Source: CAUZIZ01 sp963579905 (GTDB lineage Bacteria > Acidobacteriota > UBA6911 > RPQK01 > JAJDTT01). Taken from it: a stretch of DNA of 14,180 nt. The notes beneath the pieces are model-generated. The model was not told where the DNA came from. It did no database searches and was given only the letters and a program-made list of their open reading frames with translations. Positions 1 to 7,070 of the stretch are shown here, piece by piece (positions within the stretch are counted from its first letter, which is position 1; every line of letters begins with the position of its first letter). The stretch is taken from assembly GCA_963579905.1 (NCBI GenBank), contig CAUZIZ010000141.1, positions 1-14,180 on the forward strand. Direction: 5' to 3'. Position numbers and translations under genes: made by a program.

Positions 1-298
1 GGCCCAGCTTGCGAACCCTCCTCTAAAACGCAGGGCAGTCACTGTCCGACACCCTGCATTGTCCAGGAAACCGCTGATGGAGCCCGAAAAAACGGGGGTT
101 CCCGGATGAGAACTAACTAATCTATCGAGAGGTGTTAATCCTCCCCGGGCGCACTTATGTACGCAACCCGTTCCGGGTTGATCCTGGTGGAGCTGCGCTG
201 TCCCCAGGGTTCAGAAACTCTAGGCTGTACGCCGCAACCCCGTTGAGGTTGACCTCTCTGATAGCGGCGGTATGAGGTTGCTCGCTACGATAAGGAGC
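1..298. other. Gene-free left edge with small palindromes
   Basis: No convincing coding region lies here. The stretch is downstream of the minus-strand dehydrogenase gene. It contains a compound stem-loop at about 66-102 (GGAAACC against GGTTCC outside, CCCG-AAAAAA-CGGG inside) and two related palindromes at 164-180 and 235-251, listed separately. A GCAGGG/CCCTGC pair at 30-35 and 52-57 could close another weak hairpin. None has the T-tract expected of an intrinsic terminator on the minus strand. Overall it looks like repeat-derived intergenic DNA. Confidence 0.5.
164..251. repeat. Two related short palindromes (degenerate repeat)
   Basis: Copy one, 164-180, reads CAACCCG-TTC-CGGGTTG, a 7-bp perfect stem. 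Copy two, 235-251, reads CAACC-CCGTTGA-GGTTG, a 5-bp stem that would extend without one changed base. Both are preceded by TGTACG (158-163 and 226-231) and followed by GA(T/C)C. They are therefore two diverged copies of one unit in direct orientation, about 70 bp apart. This resembles REP-like intergenic elements; I cannot assign a named family. Confidence 0.5.
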
Positions 299-1267
299 CT
301 AGTTCACCACATTCTGTGGTTTGCCTTCGAGGTACGCGATGACGTTGTCGACCACTCCGGCATTGAGGAAGTCGTATCCTTCAGGCGTCTGGTCGGCGCT
401 GTGAGGAGTCAGTACCACCTGCTCACAGTCCAGGAGTGGATGCTCAGGTCCTGGAGGTTCGGGATCGAATACATCCACAGCCGCACCTCCCAGGTGTCCA
501 CTCTTGAGAGCGTCTACCAGAGCATCGGTATCGACCACGCCGGCACGGGCGGTGTTGACTAGGAGACTGCCCGGCTTCATGAGGGCGAGCTCGCGTTTTC
601 CCAGAAGGTGTCGACTCTCTGGGGTGTACTTCACGTGTAGGGATACGACGTCGCTGAGGTGCAGCAGATCATCCAGGCCTACAAAGCGAACACCTAGTTC
701 CTTTTCTCGCTCTGGCGAAGGATGGAAGGTCCAAGCGACTACGTCCATTCCAATTGCTCGGGCCAAGCGAATCATGTGGCCCCCGATGGTCCCTGTGCCT
801 ATCACTCCCAATGTTCTTCCTCTGAGGTAGACGCAATGGATCTGAGTCCAGCGCCCTGCCCTCAGCTCCGCGGTTTGGTAGGCTGCTCTCTTGGCTGCCG
901 CCATCATGATCCCCAGGGCGTGCTCGGCTACTACCGGAGCGGTCTTGCCAGGTATGTTTGAGACCACAATGCCCTGCTGCCGGGCAGCTTCCAAATCCAC
1001 CGAGTCCGTACCGACGCCGCAGACGGTGAGAAAGCGAAGTTTCGGGAGCTGCTCGAGGAGTTGGGCAGTCCATTTAACCGAGCCGCGAGAGTTGATCAGG
1101 ATGTCGGCGTTGGCGGCTCTACGCACCTTTTCCTCATCTGACGTCGGTCGGTCTTCATACAAGACGACGTCGCCGCGCTGCTCCAGTCGGCTAAGGTGCC
1201 GCGAGCCGGAAAGCTGGGCCGGGTCATCTCCAGGAATAACAATGATTGGTCGGTGTGATTTGGCCAT
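299..1267 (-). CDS. D-isomer-specific 2-hydroxyacid dehydrogenase family protein
   Basis: The 322-residue protein is a complete member of the NAD-dependent D-2-hydroxyacid dehydrogenase family (phosphoglycerate, glycerate/hydroxypyruvate and formate dehydrogenase relatives), which interconverts a 2-oxoacid and a D-2-hydroxyacid in the cytoplasm. The Rossmann fingerprint GTGTIG is at residues 157-162. The catalytic triad is visible: Arg241 (NTARAG), Glu270 (DVFDPEP) and His289 (TPHSA). There is no C-terminal ACT domain, so it is not the long, serine-regulated SerA type. The ATG at 1267 is supported by GGAGG (1275-1279 on the complement), 7 nt upstream. It is the last gene of a minus-strand run, 61 bp after the SUMF1-domain gene, so co-transcription is likely. 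The family is certain. The substrate cannot be read from sequence; a hydroxypyruvate/glycerate-like or other small hydroxyacid role is a guess from context. Confidence 0.93.
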   Translation of the reverse strand: MAKSHRPIIVIPGDDPAQLSGSRHLSRLEQRGDVVLYEDRPTSDEEKVRRAANADILINSRGSVKWTAQLLEQLPKLRFLTVCGVGTDSVDLEAARQQGIVVSNIPGKTAPVVAEHALGIMMAAAKRAAYQTAELRAGRWTQIHCVYLRGRTLGVIGTGTIGGHMIRLARAIGMDVVAWTFHPSPEREKELGVRFVGLDDLLHLSDVVSLHVKYTPESRHLLGKRELALMKPGSLLVNTARAGVVDTDALVDALKSGHLGGAAVDVFDPEPPGPEHPLLDCEQVVLTPHSADQTPEGYDFLNAGVVDNVIAYLEGKPQNVVN

Positions 1268-1328
1268 AGTAGGTCCTCCATTGCGAGTGTCGGAAACCGG
1301 TGAGCAAACAATCAGCGGAAATTGGAGA

Positions 1329-2033
1329 TCAAAGGGCCAGGCGGAAACCCAGACACCGGTGCCTCAGATTGGGCGGGTCCTCGTGGCGATATGCAACCCA
1401 CAAGGAATCGGTGTCGGGTGTCATGAAGGATCCTCCAACCAGGACGCGGTTGAGATCCGCAGGTAGCCCGGTTGGTGTATTCAAGGGGGGGTCGCTGGCA
1501 ACCTTGACATAGAGATCTCCCAGCCACTCCCAGACGTTGCCAACCATTTCGTGGAGTCCGTAGCCGTTGGGTTCATAGGAGCCAACCGGATCAGGGGACG
1601 CATCATCTGCGCGGCCGTAACAGCACAAGGTTAACGGGTCGTCGTCTCCCCAGGGGAAGCGTTTGTCTGTCAGACCACCTCTTGCAGCCTTTTCCCACTC
1701 GTCGGCCGTGGGAAGCCGAAATGCCTTCCCCGACGACTCTGAAAGCCAGTCGCAATAGTGGCGGGCATCCTGCCACGAGACCCCGCAGACAGGCAAGCTA
1801 GCCTCCTTCAGGGTGGGGTCATCCCAGTCCATCGGCGTCTGATGCCCTGTGGACGAGATGAAGCTCTCGTACTCGCCCCGGGTAACCGGGTATTTACCAA
1901 GTTGGAACGCCGGAATCGAGACCTCTCGAGGTCCCGACCAGCGGTGCTTCAAATGGGAATCAGAGGGACATGCGGGGACTCCGAGGGTCACGGATCCCGC
2001 AGTGATTTCACGCATTTCAGGAAGGTTCATCAT
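1329..2033 (-). CDS. SUMF1/FGE-fold protein lacking the catalytic cysteines
   Basis: The 234-residue protein has the formylglycine-generating-enzyme (SUMF1/EgtB/PvdO) fold. Its signature blocks are in order: KYPVTRGEYESF (47-58), CGVSWQDARHYCDWL (83-97), RLPTADEWEKAARGG (106-120), FPWGD (126-130), GYGLHEMVGNVWEW (157-170), RVLVGGSF (196-203) and LGFRLAL at the C-terminus. Aerobic FGEs carry two copper-binding cysteines in a GGS(Y/F)xCxxxxC block. Here that block reads GGSFMTPDTDS, with Thr205 and Ser210 at the two cysteine positions, so canonical formylglycine synthesis is unlikely. No signal peptide is seen. The start overlaps the TPR1 stop as ATGA (2030-2033), pointing to translational coupling. 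A second ATG directly follows the first, and GAGG upstream is better spaced for it. Possible roles are a non-catalytic SUMF1 protein, a substrate binder or a different oxidase; the fold is sure, the function is not. Confidence 0.88.
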   Translation of the reverse strand: MMNLPEMREITAGSVTLGVPACPSDSHLKHRWSGPREVSIPAFQLGKYPVTRGEYESFISSTGHQTPMDWDDPTLKEASLPVCGVSWQDARHYCDWLSESSGKAFRLPTADEWEKAARGGLTDKRFPWGDDDPLTLCCYGRADDASPDPVGSYEPNGYGLHEMVGNVWEWLGDLYVKVASDPPLNTPTGLPADLNRVLVGGSFMTPDTDSLWVAYRHEDPPNLRHRCLGFRLAL

Positions 2034-3274
2034 TGCCTCAGTTTGGATTGATCGCCGGAACCCACCTCGGGTGGCGCTCCTTCAATCAGTCCCTGTGCCT
2101 TCCAGGAGTTAAGATGTTCCTTTATCTCGTCGGCACGCGAATCCCTTGGAAAGATTTTCAGTAATTGTCTGAACTCTGCAGCTGCAGAAGTAACACTACC
2201 CTTGGAGGCGAAAATCGCTCCCGCCAGGTAGTAGCTATCGGCGAACATCTTGGAGGCCCTATTCTTCTTATACTCATAGATCGACTTCGCAGCGAGATCG
2301 ATTTTTCCCAGCTTGAAGTTCGCCACCGCGCTGAAATAGTGGGCTTGACTGACGTAAGGATTGAGTTCGAGGATGCGACCGCTCAGGCGAGTGACCTCCA
2401 CCCAGCGGCTGCTGTCACCTTCTAGCATGGCCAACTCGATGTAGGGGCTGACATACTCGGGATCTGCCTCGATAGCTTGCTTGAACGCCTTCCGAGCGCC
2501 GCCCTCATCCTTGAGTTTGAGCCGGGTCGCTCCCAATAGGTTCCAAGCCGCCGCGTACTTCGGGTAAAGGTTGACTGCCTTCTCCAGTTCCTTGGAGACC
2601 TTGGAATGCTTGACCTTTTTCTTCCTCAGCTCCTTGGTTGCCTTCTCGTACGCCTTTCGAGCATTCTTCGGAGCCGCCAGGGCAGTGAAGCTGACGGTTG
2701 AGCCCGAGACCTTCTCGAGCCGTCGCAGGACGATTTCGCCCACCTCAGAACTGTCCAGTGGTCGTCTCATCCCTAGTTGGAGTCGCTCCGACCGAAAACC
2801 AGGCAGCACGGCCCGCAATTCGCACCCAGCCAGACTCATGGACCCGTCGAATGAGTCGAGTCCGGTCTGGTCTGCAGTGTTTGCGCCATTTGGACTCCAC
2901 GAGCCACCGATACTGGCATCCGCGAAGGCCATACTGCTGCGGGAACCCACTTCAAAGCTGAAGTTGCCGTCGTGGAAAGTGAACGCCTGCTGCTTTACGC
3001 TGCCACTGCATACCAGTTCAATATTTATCGAGCCCGGAAGCGGGCTGCCATCGGCCAGGACCACCTTGCCGCTCAGGCGTACGGCCCGGCGCATGCGGTT
3101 CATTTGCTGGTCGGGGCCCTGTCGAAAGTCACGTTCCCTCTCGACGTTCTGGGGGCGCCGGGGCTGTTTGCCCTTGTCTCCATCCCCGGTGGTGTTTTGC
3201 TGGGCAAGGACCATGCTAGGGAGGAACAAGGACAGGGCTAGCCGGGTCAGAGCGACACCTACTCTGGTACGCAT
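2030..3274 (-). CDS. Secreted carboxypeptidase-regulatory-like/TPR protein (TPR1)
   Basis: The 414-residue protein begins with a signal peptide (residues 1-24, hydrophobic 9-22, ending MVLA before QQ). A charged, Arg/Gln-rich linker (about 30-65) follows. Then comes a beta-rich domain like the carboxypeptidase regulatory or Cna-B fold (about 66-195), with DGSPLPGSI (75-83), Cys89, GCELR (150-154) and GFRS (159-162). The C-terminal half is alpha-helical TPRs (about 225-380), for example around YPKYAAAWNLLGATRLKLK and ADPEYVSPYIELAMLEG. It probably acts outside the cytoplasmic membrane in protein-protein contacts; no enzymatic motif is visible. The ATG is supported by AGGAGG (3281-3286, complement) 6 nt upstream. 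The stop overlaps the SUMF1-protein start. It is a tandem paralogue of the gene upstream, with a 119-bp gap. Cys89 and Cys151 are conserved in both and could form a disulfide. Confidence 0.9.
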   Translation of the reverse strand: MRTRVGVALTRLALSLFLPSMVLAQQNTTGDGDKGKQPRRPQNVERERDFRQGPDQQMNRMRRAVRLSGKVVLADGSPLPGSINIELVCSGSVKQQAFTFHDGNFSFEVGSRSSMAFADASIGGSWSPNGANTADQTGLDSFDGSMSLAGCELRAVLPGFRSERLQLGMRRPLDSSEVGEIVLRRLEKVSGSTVSFTALAAPKNARKAYEKATKELRKKKVKHSKVSKELEKAVNLYPKYAAAWNLLGATRLKLKDEGGARKAFKQAIEADPEYVSPYIELAMLEGDSSRWVEVTRLSGRILELNPYVSQAHYFSAVANFKLGKIDLAAKSIYEYKKNRASKMFADSYYLAGAIFASKGSVTSAAAEFRQLLKIFPRDSRADEIKEHLNSWKAQGLIEGAPPEVGSGDQSKLRQ

Positions 3275-3393
3275 TGGAGGCCTCCTGATCTTTCTGCGGA
3301 AGACTTGTTTTTCATATACCGAGCCGGGCTCTCGCCTCGCTCCCCGCTGGGGCGCAAGAGGGAAACAGAAAAGCTCATTTGAAGCCGAACGTT

Positions 3394-4590
3394 CTAGTTT
3401 TCGAGGGAGGGCGACTCCAATGAAGCGACGTCCTCGATCAGGACGATCTTCTCCCAGGCGACCAATTTTGCCTCCAGTTGATCGGCAACTGGCGTGTCTT
3501 GCGGTGCGGCATTTAGAAAGAGTCGAAACTCGCGCGCTGCGGAATCGTACTGCTTCTTCTCAGCGAAGACCGACCCTAGAGTGTAGTGACTGCCAGCTAA
3601 GAACCAGCTCGGTCCAGCTGCCTGGACCTTCTCAATGGACGCCTGGGCGGAATCCAGTTTCTTCAAATTCAGACAGGCTACGCCGTTGAAGTATTGGGCC
3701 TCGACTATATGTGGGTTCGAGGCAATTACCGTCTCGCAGAGGCGTGTTGCCTCTGGAAAATTCCCGGTCTCCATTTCCAACCCTGCCAGGGCCAGGAAGG
3801 GATTGACATAGTTCGGATCCGCCTCGATCGAGCGGTTGAAGGCATCCCGGGCAACACTTTCTTTCTTGAGAGCCAGCCGTGAGGTGCCCAACAAATACCA
3901 GGGAACCGCAAACTCAGGAAAAACCTTCACTGCCTTTTCCAATTCCTTGATCGCCTTTGATATGCTTCCTCTTGGCCTTTTCAATTCTTTCTGGCCCTTG
4001 TCAAATGCTTTCTTGGCCTTCTTCGGGGCTCGGAGCCTCGTAAAGCTGACCGTCAATCCAGAGACTTCTCCCAGCCGCTGCAGGACAATGACCCCGACAT
4101 CACTATTCTCCATCGACCTTCGCAGTCCCAACTTGATCGAGTTGGAGCGAAAGCCTGCTAGAGCCGTCCGGAGTTCACAGCCCCTCAAATCCGACTCCCG
4201 GTCTGAATAATCCTTGGCACCCGGAGCCCTGGCGAAAGCATCCACGCTGTCAGCTGAGTTTCCACTGACGCTGGCGCCCAAAGATTTCAAGTCGGAGGCC
4301 AGTTCAAGGCTGAAATCGCCGTCTCCAAAGGTGGCTGCTTGCTGGCGCACGGAGCCCTGGCAAACCAGATTCACCATGATGGAGCCCGGTAGCGGAGAGC
4401 CGTCGTCAATGAGCACCTCTCCTGCTCTGGTGCGCCAGACCTGCTCGGCAGGTGAGTCCACGGCCTCACCGACGTCTGTAGGATCCCCACCCGCGCTTCC
4501 GCGTAGAGCATCCCTCTGAGCTTGCAGAGGTGGGCTCATCGAGGCAACGAGCAGCATGCCCAAGAAGAGCACAGACACATCTCTGATCAT
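3394..4590 (-). CDS. Secreted carboxypeptidase-regulatory-like/TPR protein (TPR2)
   Basis: The 398-residue protein is a paralogue of TPR1 with the same layout. It has a signal peptide (residues 1-24, hydrophobic 6-17, ending PLQA), a short low-complexity linker, and a beta-rich domain (about 55-185) with DGSPLPGSI (63-71), Cys77, GCELR (137-141), GFRS (147-150) and APKKAKKAF (188-196). TPR helices follow (about 208-375), including LEKAVKVFPEFAVPWYLLGT and EADPNYVNPFLALAGLE. The two share near-identical short motifs but differ in linkers and C-terminal tails, so the duplication is not recent. No clear Shine-Dalgarno precedes the ATG at 4590. It is the first gene of the minus-strand run and diverges from the sulfatase across a 206-bp gap. 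It is probably periplasmic or envelope-located, with no enzymatic residues seen. The domain assignment is firm; the role is unknown. Confidence 0.9.
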   Translation of the reverse strand: MIRDVSVLFLGMLLVASMSPPLQAQRDALRGSAGGDPTDVGEAVDSPAEQVWRTRAGEVLIDDGSPLPGSIMVNLVCQGSVRQQAATFGDGDFSLELASDLKSLGASVSGNSADSVDAFARAPGAKDYSDRESDLRGCELRTALAGFRSNSIKLGLRRSMENSDVGVIVLQRLGEVSGLTVSFTRLRAPKKAKKAFDKGQKELKRPRGSISKAIKELEKAVKVFPEFAVPWYLLGTSRLALKKESVARDAFNRSIEADPNYVNPFLALAGLEMETGNFPEATRLCETVIASNPHIVEAQYFNGVACLNLKKLDSAQASIEKVQAAGPSWFLAGSHYTLGSVFAEKKQYDSAAREFRLFLNAAPQDTPVADQLEAKLVAWEKIVLIEDVASLESPSLEN

Positions 4591-4796
4591 GTGAACTACC
4601 GCGGTTCCGCTGTCTTCACAGCAACGGACTGCTCGCCATATTACTACAGAATTGCCCGGACGACCAGAGAGAGGTGAGGTTGATCAAACTCCTCCCAGAG
4701 ATGTTGGAGTTTTGACAAATCCAGCACTGAAGGTCAAGGTGCTCCCACGTGCGCGCACTGGATTCGGAGACCGGATCGGGATATCTTTGAATTTCT
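4591..4796. promoter_or_regulatory. Divergent intergenic region with candidate promoters
   Basis: This 206-bp gap separates the minus-strand TPR/SUMF1/dehydrogenase run from the plus-strand sulfatase unit and must hold both promoters. On the minus strand TAATAT (4638-4643, complement) resembles a -10 box 47 bp before the TPR2 ATG, without a good -35. On the plus strand TTGACA (4712-4717) is a perfect -35 match, but no good -10 follows at 16-18 bp. TATCTT (4782-4787) lies 9 bp before the sulfatase ATG and could be the -10 of a leaderless message. These are eye matches only. Confidence 0.3.
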
Positions 4797-6335
4797 ATGA
4801 GCAGCAAACAAACACGCCCCAACATTCTTCTCATCCAGACCGATCAACACGCGCCTTTGGTTTCTGGATTTGCTGGCGATCCGTATGTGCGCACCCAGCA
4901 CCTCGACGCTCTTGCTCAGCGCTCCACACAGTTCGATACCGCGATCTGTCCATCTCCGATCTGCACACCTTCACGAATGTGCATGCTTACCGGCAAGGAG
5001 GCCCATCGCTGCGCCGCCTGGAGCAATCACTGGATCATCTTTCCCGAGCATGTCACCTGGCCGGGTCATTTTGGCGCCCACGGCTACCGGACTTGCCTGG
5101 TGGGAAAAATGCATTTTGGCGGACGTGACCAGATGCAGGGATTTCAGGTCAGGCCCTATGGGGATCTCCGCCATGGGTTGAGCCATCAGCCCGATCCGAT
5201 CGATCTCTTCCCCGCCTACCATGGAGCCGAGGGTGCAGGAATCACCGAGATTCCCGAGAGTCTTCTCCAGGACGTCGTCGTCACCCGGGAGAGTCTGGCC
5301 TTTCTCCTGGAGCATCAGGACGTGGAACCGGACGTTCCCTGGTTCGTCTGCGCCTCCTACTCCCGTCCCCACTCTCCCTTTACCGCACCGGGACGCTACA
5401 TTCGGCGTTATCGGGACAAGATCCCTCCGGCCTACCTTTCGGCGAGCCCGGAACAGGATTTGGAGCCCTTTTCCCGCCGATACTTCAGCGTCGATCAACC
5501 GCCTGAAGTGTCGCTCCGGGGCCGCGAAGCCTACTACGCCTGTGTCGACTTCGTTGACGATTGCATCGGCGACCTCCTGGATGGATTGGACCGAGCCGGT
5601 CTCTTGGACAACACCATCGTCATCTACACCAGCGATCATGGGGAGATGATTGGACATCACGGCATCTGGGGAAAGATCGTCTACTACGAGCCCTCGGTAG
5701 GCGTGCCGTTAATGATGACAGGACCAGGCATCCAAGCCGGTCATCACCGAGTACCTCATCCGGTCTCTCTGCTGGATTTGTTCCCAACTACCTGCGCCCT
5801 GGCCGGTCTGCCGATTCCCGAGGGATTGGACGGAGTCGACTTTCACGAATTGCTGGCCGATCCGGAAACGGCCAAGCCACCCCGAGATTTCGCAGCGAGC
5901 GCTTCCTTTGCCTACGGAGTACGCATCAACTACAACACAACCAACGAGAATCAGCCTTGGGCGGCCATGCGTCTAGTGCGCGATCAGCACTGGAAGTATG
6001 TTGAGGTCGAGAAGGGTTCGCCCCTGCTTTTCGATCTGGGAAACGATCCCTTGGAGAAGGTAAACCTGGCCGCACGTCCCGAACACCAGGAACGGTGTCT
6101 CCAGATGAAGCAGGCATTGTTTCGTGACTTCAACTGGCAGCGGGTCCACGAGCAGCTAGCCCTAGATCGTGCCCGATTGCCCGAGTTCTTATCCGGACAA
6201 AGGCCCAGTACACCAAACCAGTATGTGCTCGCCGATGGCCGTATGTTCGATGCCGAAGGAGGCCTCTATGGTGCCCGCTGGCTTTATGTGCCACCAAAGG
6301 CCTCCGGTGGTATCATTCCCCAGCAGTTCGGATAG
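4797..6335 (+). CDS. Type I sulfatase (alkaline phosphatase superfamily), cytoplasmic form
   Basis: The 512-residue protein hydrolyses a sulfate (or phosphonate) monoester. The Cys-type sulfatase signature CTPSR is at residues 56-60, where Cys56 would become formylglycine, followed by LTGKEAHR. Likely metal and substrate residues are Asp16 (TDQ), Lys104 and His106 (GKMHFG), His192 (SRPHSPF), Asp280-His281 (YTSDHGEMIGHHG) and Lys293 (WGK). The C-terminal subdomain has the usual HWKYVEV and LFDLGNDPLEKVNLA blocks (398-425). No signal peptide is present: PNILLIQTDQH starts at residue 8, so the enzyme is probably cytoplasmic, unlike most scavenging sulfatases. No Shine-Dalgarno precedes the ATG. 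It looks closest to the choline-sulfatase / N-acetylglucosamine-sulfatase / phosphonate-monoester-hydrolase side of the family, but the substrate cannot be assigned. Divergent from a SUMF1-fold gene; first in a pair with the aspartokinase-like gene 24 bp downstream. Confidence 0.94.
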   Translation: MSSKQTRPNILLIQTDQHAPLVSGFAGDPYVRTQHLDALAQRSTQFDTAICPSPICTPSRMCMLTGKEAHRCAAWSNHWIIFPEHVTWPGHFGAHGYRTCLVGKMHFGGRDQMQGFQVRPYGDLRHGLSHQPDPIDLFPAYHGAEGAGITEIPESLLQDVVVTRESLAFLLEHQDVEPDVPWFVCASYSRPHSPFTAPGRYIRRYRDKIPPAYLSASPEQDLEPFSRRYFSVDQPPEVSLRGREAYYACVDFVDDCIGDLLDGLDRAGLLDNTIVIYTSDHGEMIGHHGIWGKIVYYEPSVGVPLMMTGPGIQAGHHRVPHPVSLLDLFPTTCALAGLPIPEGLDGVDFHELLADPETAKPPRDFAASASFAYGVRINYNTTNENQPWAAMRLVRDQHWKYVEVEKGSPLLFDLGNDPLEKVNLAARPEHQERCLQMKQALFRDFNWQRVHEQLALDRARLPEFLSGQRPSTPNQYVLADGRMFDAEGGLYGARWLYVPPKASGGIIPQQFG

Positions 6336-6359
6336 AGAGAGGCTTACGGAGAAAACAGG

Positions 6360-6953
6360 GTGAGGGTACTGCAGTTTGATAGCGAAATGATTGCGGATCC
6401 GTCGGGGATTCAGGGCTCCGCCGAGGCGGTCCTTCAGGCGCAGGAGCCGCAACCAATTGTCGTGGTGCCATCCATGGGCTCGAGCACGGAAACGCTCCTG
6501 AAAGCAGGTCAAAGGTCGGCGCATCAGGACGTGGTCCTGGCCTCGACCCTAGCCGAGGGATCGAGAACCTACCACATGCAGGTGGCCGAGCAGATTACTT
6601 CGACGGTGTGGCAGGAAACCAAGAGGTCCCTTTCCAATCTATTCGAGGAGATAACCGACCTGCTGAAGGGACTCTACCTGCTGGGCGAACTGAGTCCCAG
6701 ATCGGAGAAGGTGCTGCAATTCTATTCCGAGGGACTAGCTGCCACCATCCTGGCACAGGCTCTGAAGGAAAAAGGCTGCGCCTCTCAATGTCTGTTTCAC
6801 CGGGAGCTCTTCGTGCTGCAAGTAGATCAACCTCAGCAGACTGTACTTGGCACCCTCTCAGATTTACAGCAAGAAGCAGACTCACTCCTGGCCGAGAAGA
6901 CGGTACCGGTAATCCCCCTCTCTCTGGCAAGTATGAACCTGGATCTCGGGTAG
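6360..6953 (+). CDS. Truncated, degenerate aspartate kinase-like protein
   Basis: The 197-residue protein lines up by eye with the N-terminal half of aspartate kinase. MRVLQF stands where MKVLKFGGTS should be; VVVPSMGSSTETLL (34-47) matches the VVVSAMGGVTDLL block; LYLLGELSPRSEKVLQF (105-121) matches LLGELTPRS..VLSF; ILAQALKEKG (130-139) and VPVIP (182-186) also fit. The nucleotide/aspartate-binding KFGGTS is replaced by QFDSEM (5-10). The frame ends just where GRGGSD would follow, so the rest of the kinase domain and the ACT domains are missing (family usually 400 residues or more). It is therefore unlikely to be an active kinase. It starts with GTG, with GGAG about 10 nt upstream and a 24-bp gap after the sulfatase, so it appears translated and co-transcribed. 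It could be a decaying gene, but nearly 200 open codons argue for retention. The relationship is moderate in certainty and the function unknown. Confidence 0.65.
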   Translation: MRVLQFDSEMIADPSGIQGSAEAVLQAQEPQPIVVVPSMGSSTETLLKAGQRSAHQDVVLASTLAEGSRTYHMQVAEQITSTVWQETKRSLSNLFEEITDLLKGLYLLGELSPRSEKVLQFYSEGLAATILAQALKEKGCASQCLFHRELFVLQVDQPQQTVLGTLSDLQQEADSLLAEKTVPVIPLSLASMNLDLG

Positions 6954-7009
6954 CCTGCGTCATCGGTGATCAAGATCCCGAGACTTTCTATTGTATTCCA
7001 CAACCTGAC

Positions 7010-7056
7010 CTGAAACTTCAAAGAATCGTCTGCACGTCTGAACGTCGCACGTCCCT
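7010..7056 (+). repeat. Dispersed repeat, copy A
   Basis: This segment matches 13890-13936 in the same orientation at 40 of 47 positions by hand count, with an identical 20-base core ACGTCTGAACGTCGCACGTC at 7034-7053. Both copies sit in gene-free DNA. In one minus-strand reading frame both encode a similar peptide (TCDVQT-RR...VS-Q), which is probably a by-product of the shared DNA. Confidence 0.75.
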
Positions 7057-7070
7057 TGTCTGTGAAAACC

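Noticed and set aside
304..322. A CCACA-TTC-TGTGG hairpin at the end of the dehydrogenase gene as a terminator
   Set aside because: It lies inside the last codons, before the stop, and no T-run follows, so it is more likely coincidental coding sequence.
2571..3689. A 372-codon plus-strand open frame across both TPR genes
   Set aside because: It is antisense to two clear paralogous genes with signal peptides and TPRs, has an Arg/Ser-rich composition typical of shadow frames, and shows no domain.
4971..5660. A 229-codon minus-strand open frame inside the sulfatase
   Set aside because: The plus strand here encodes the well-conserved sulfatase core; the opposite frame shows no recognisable domain.
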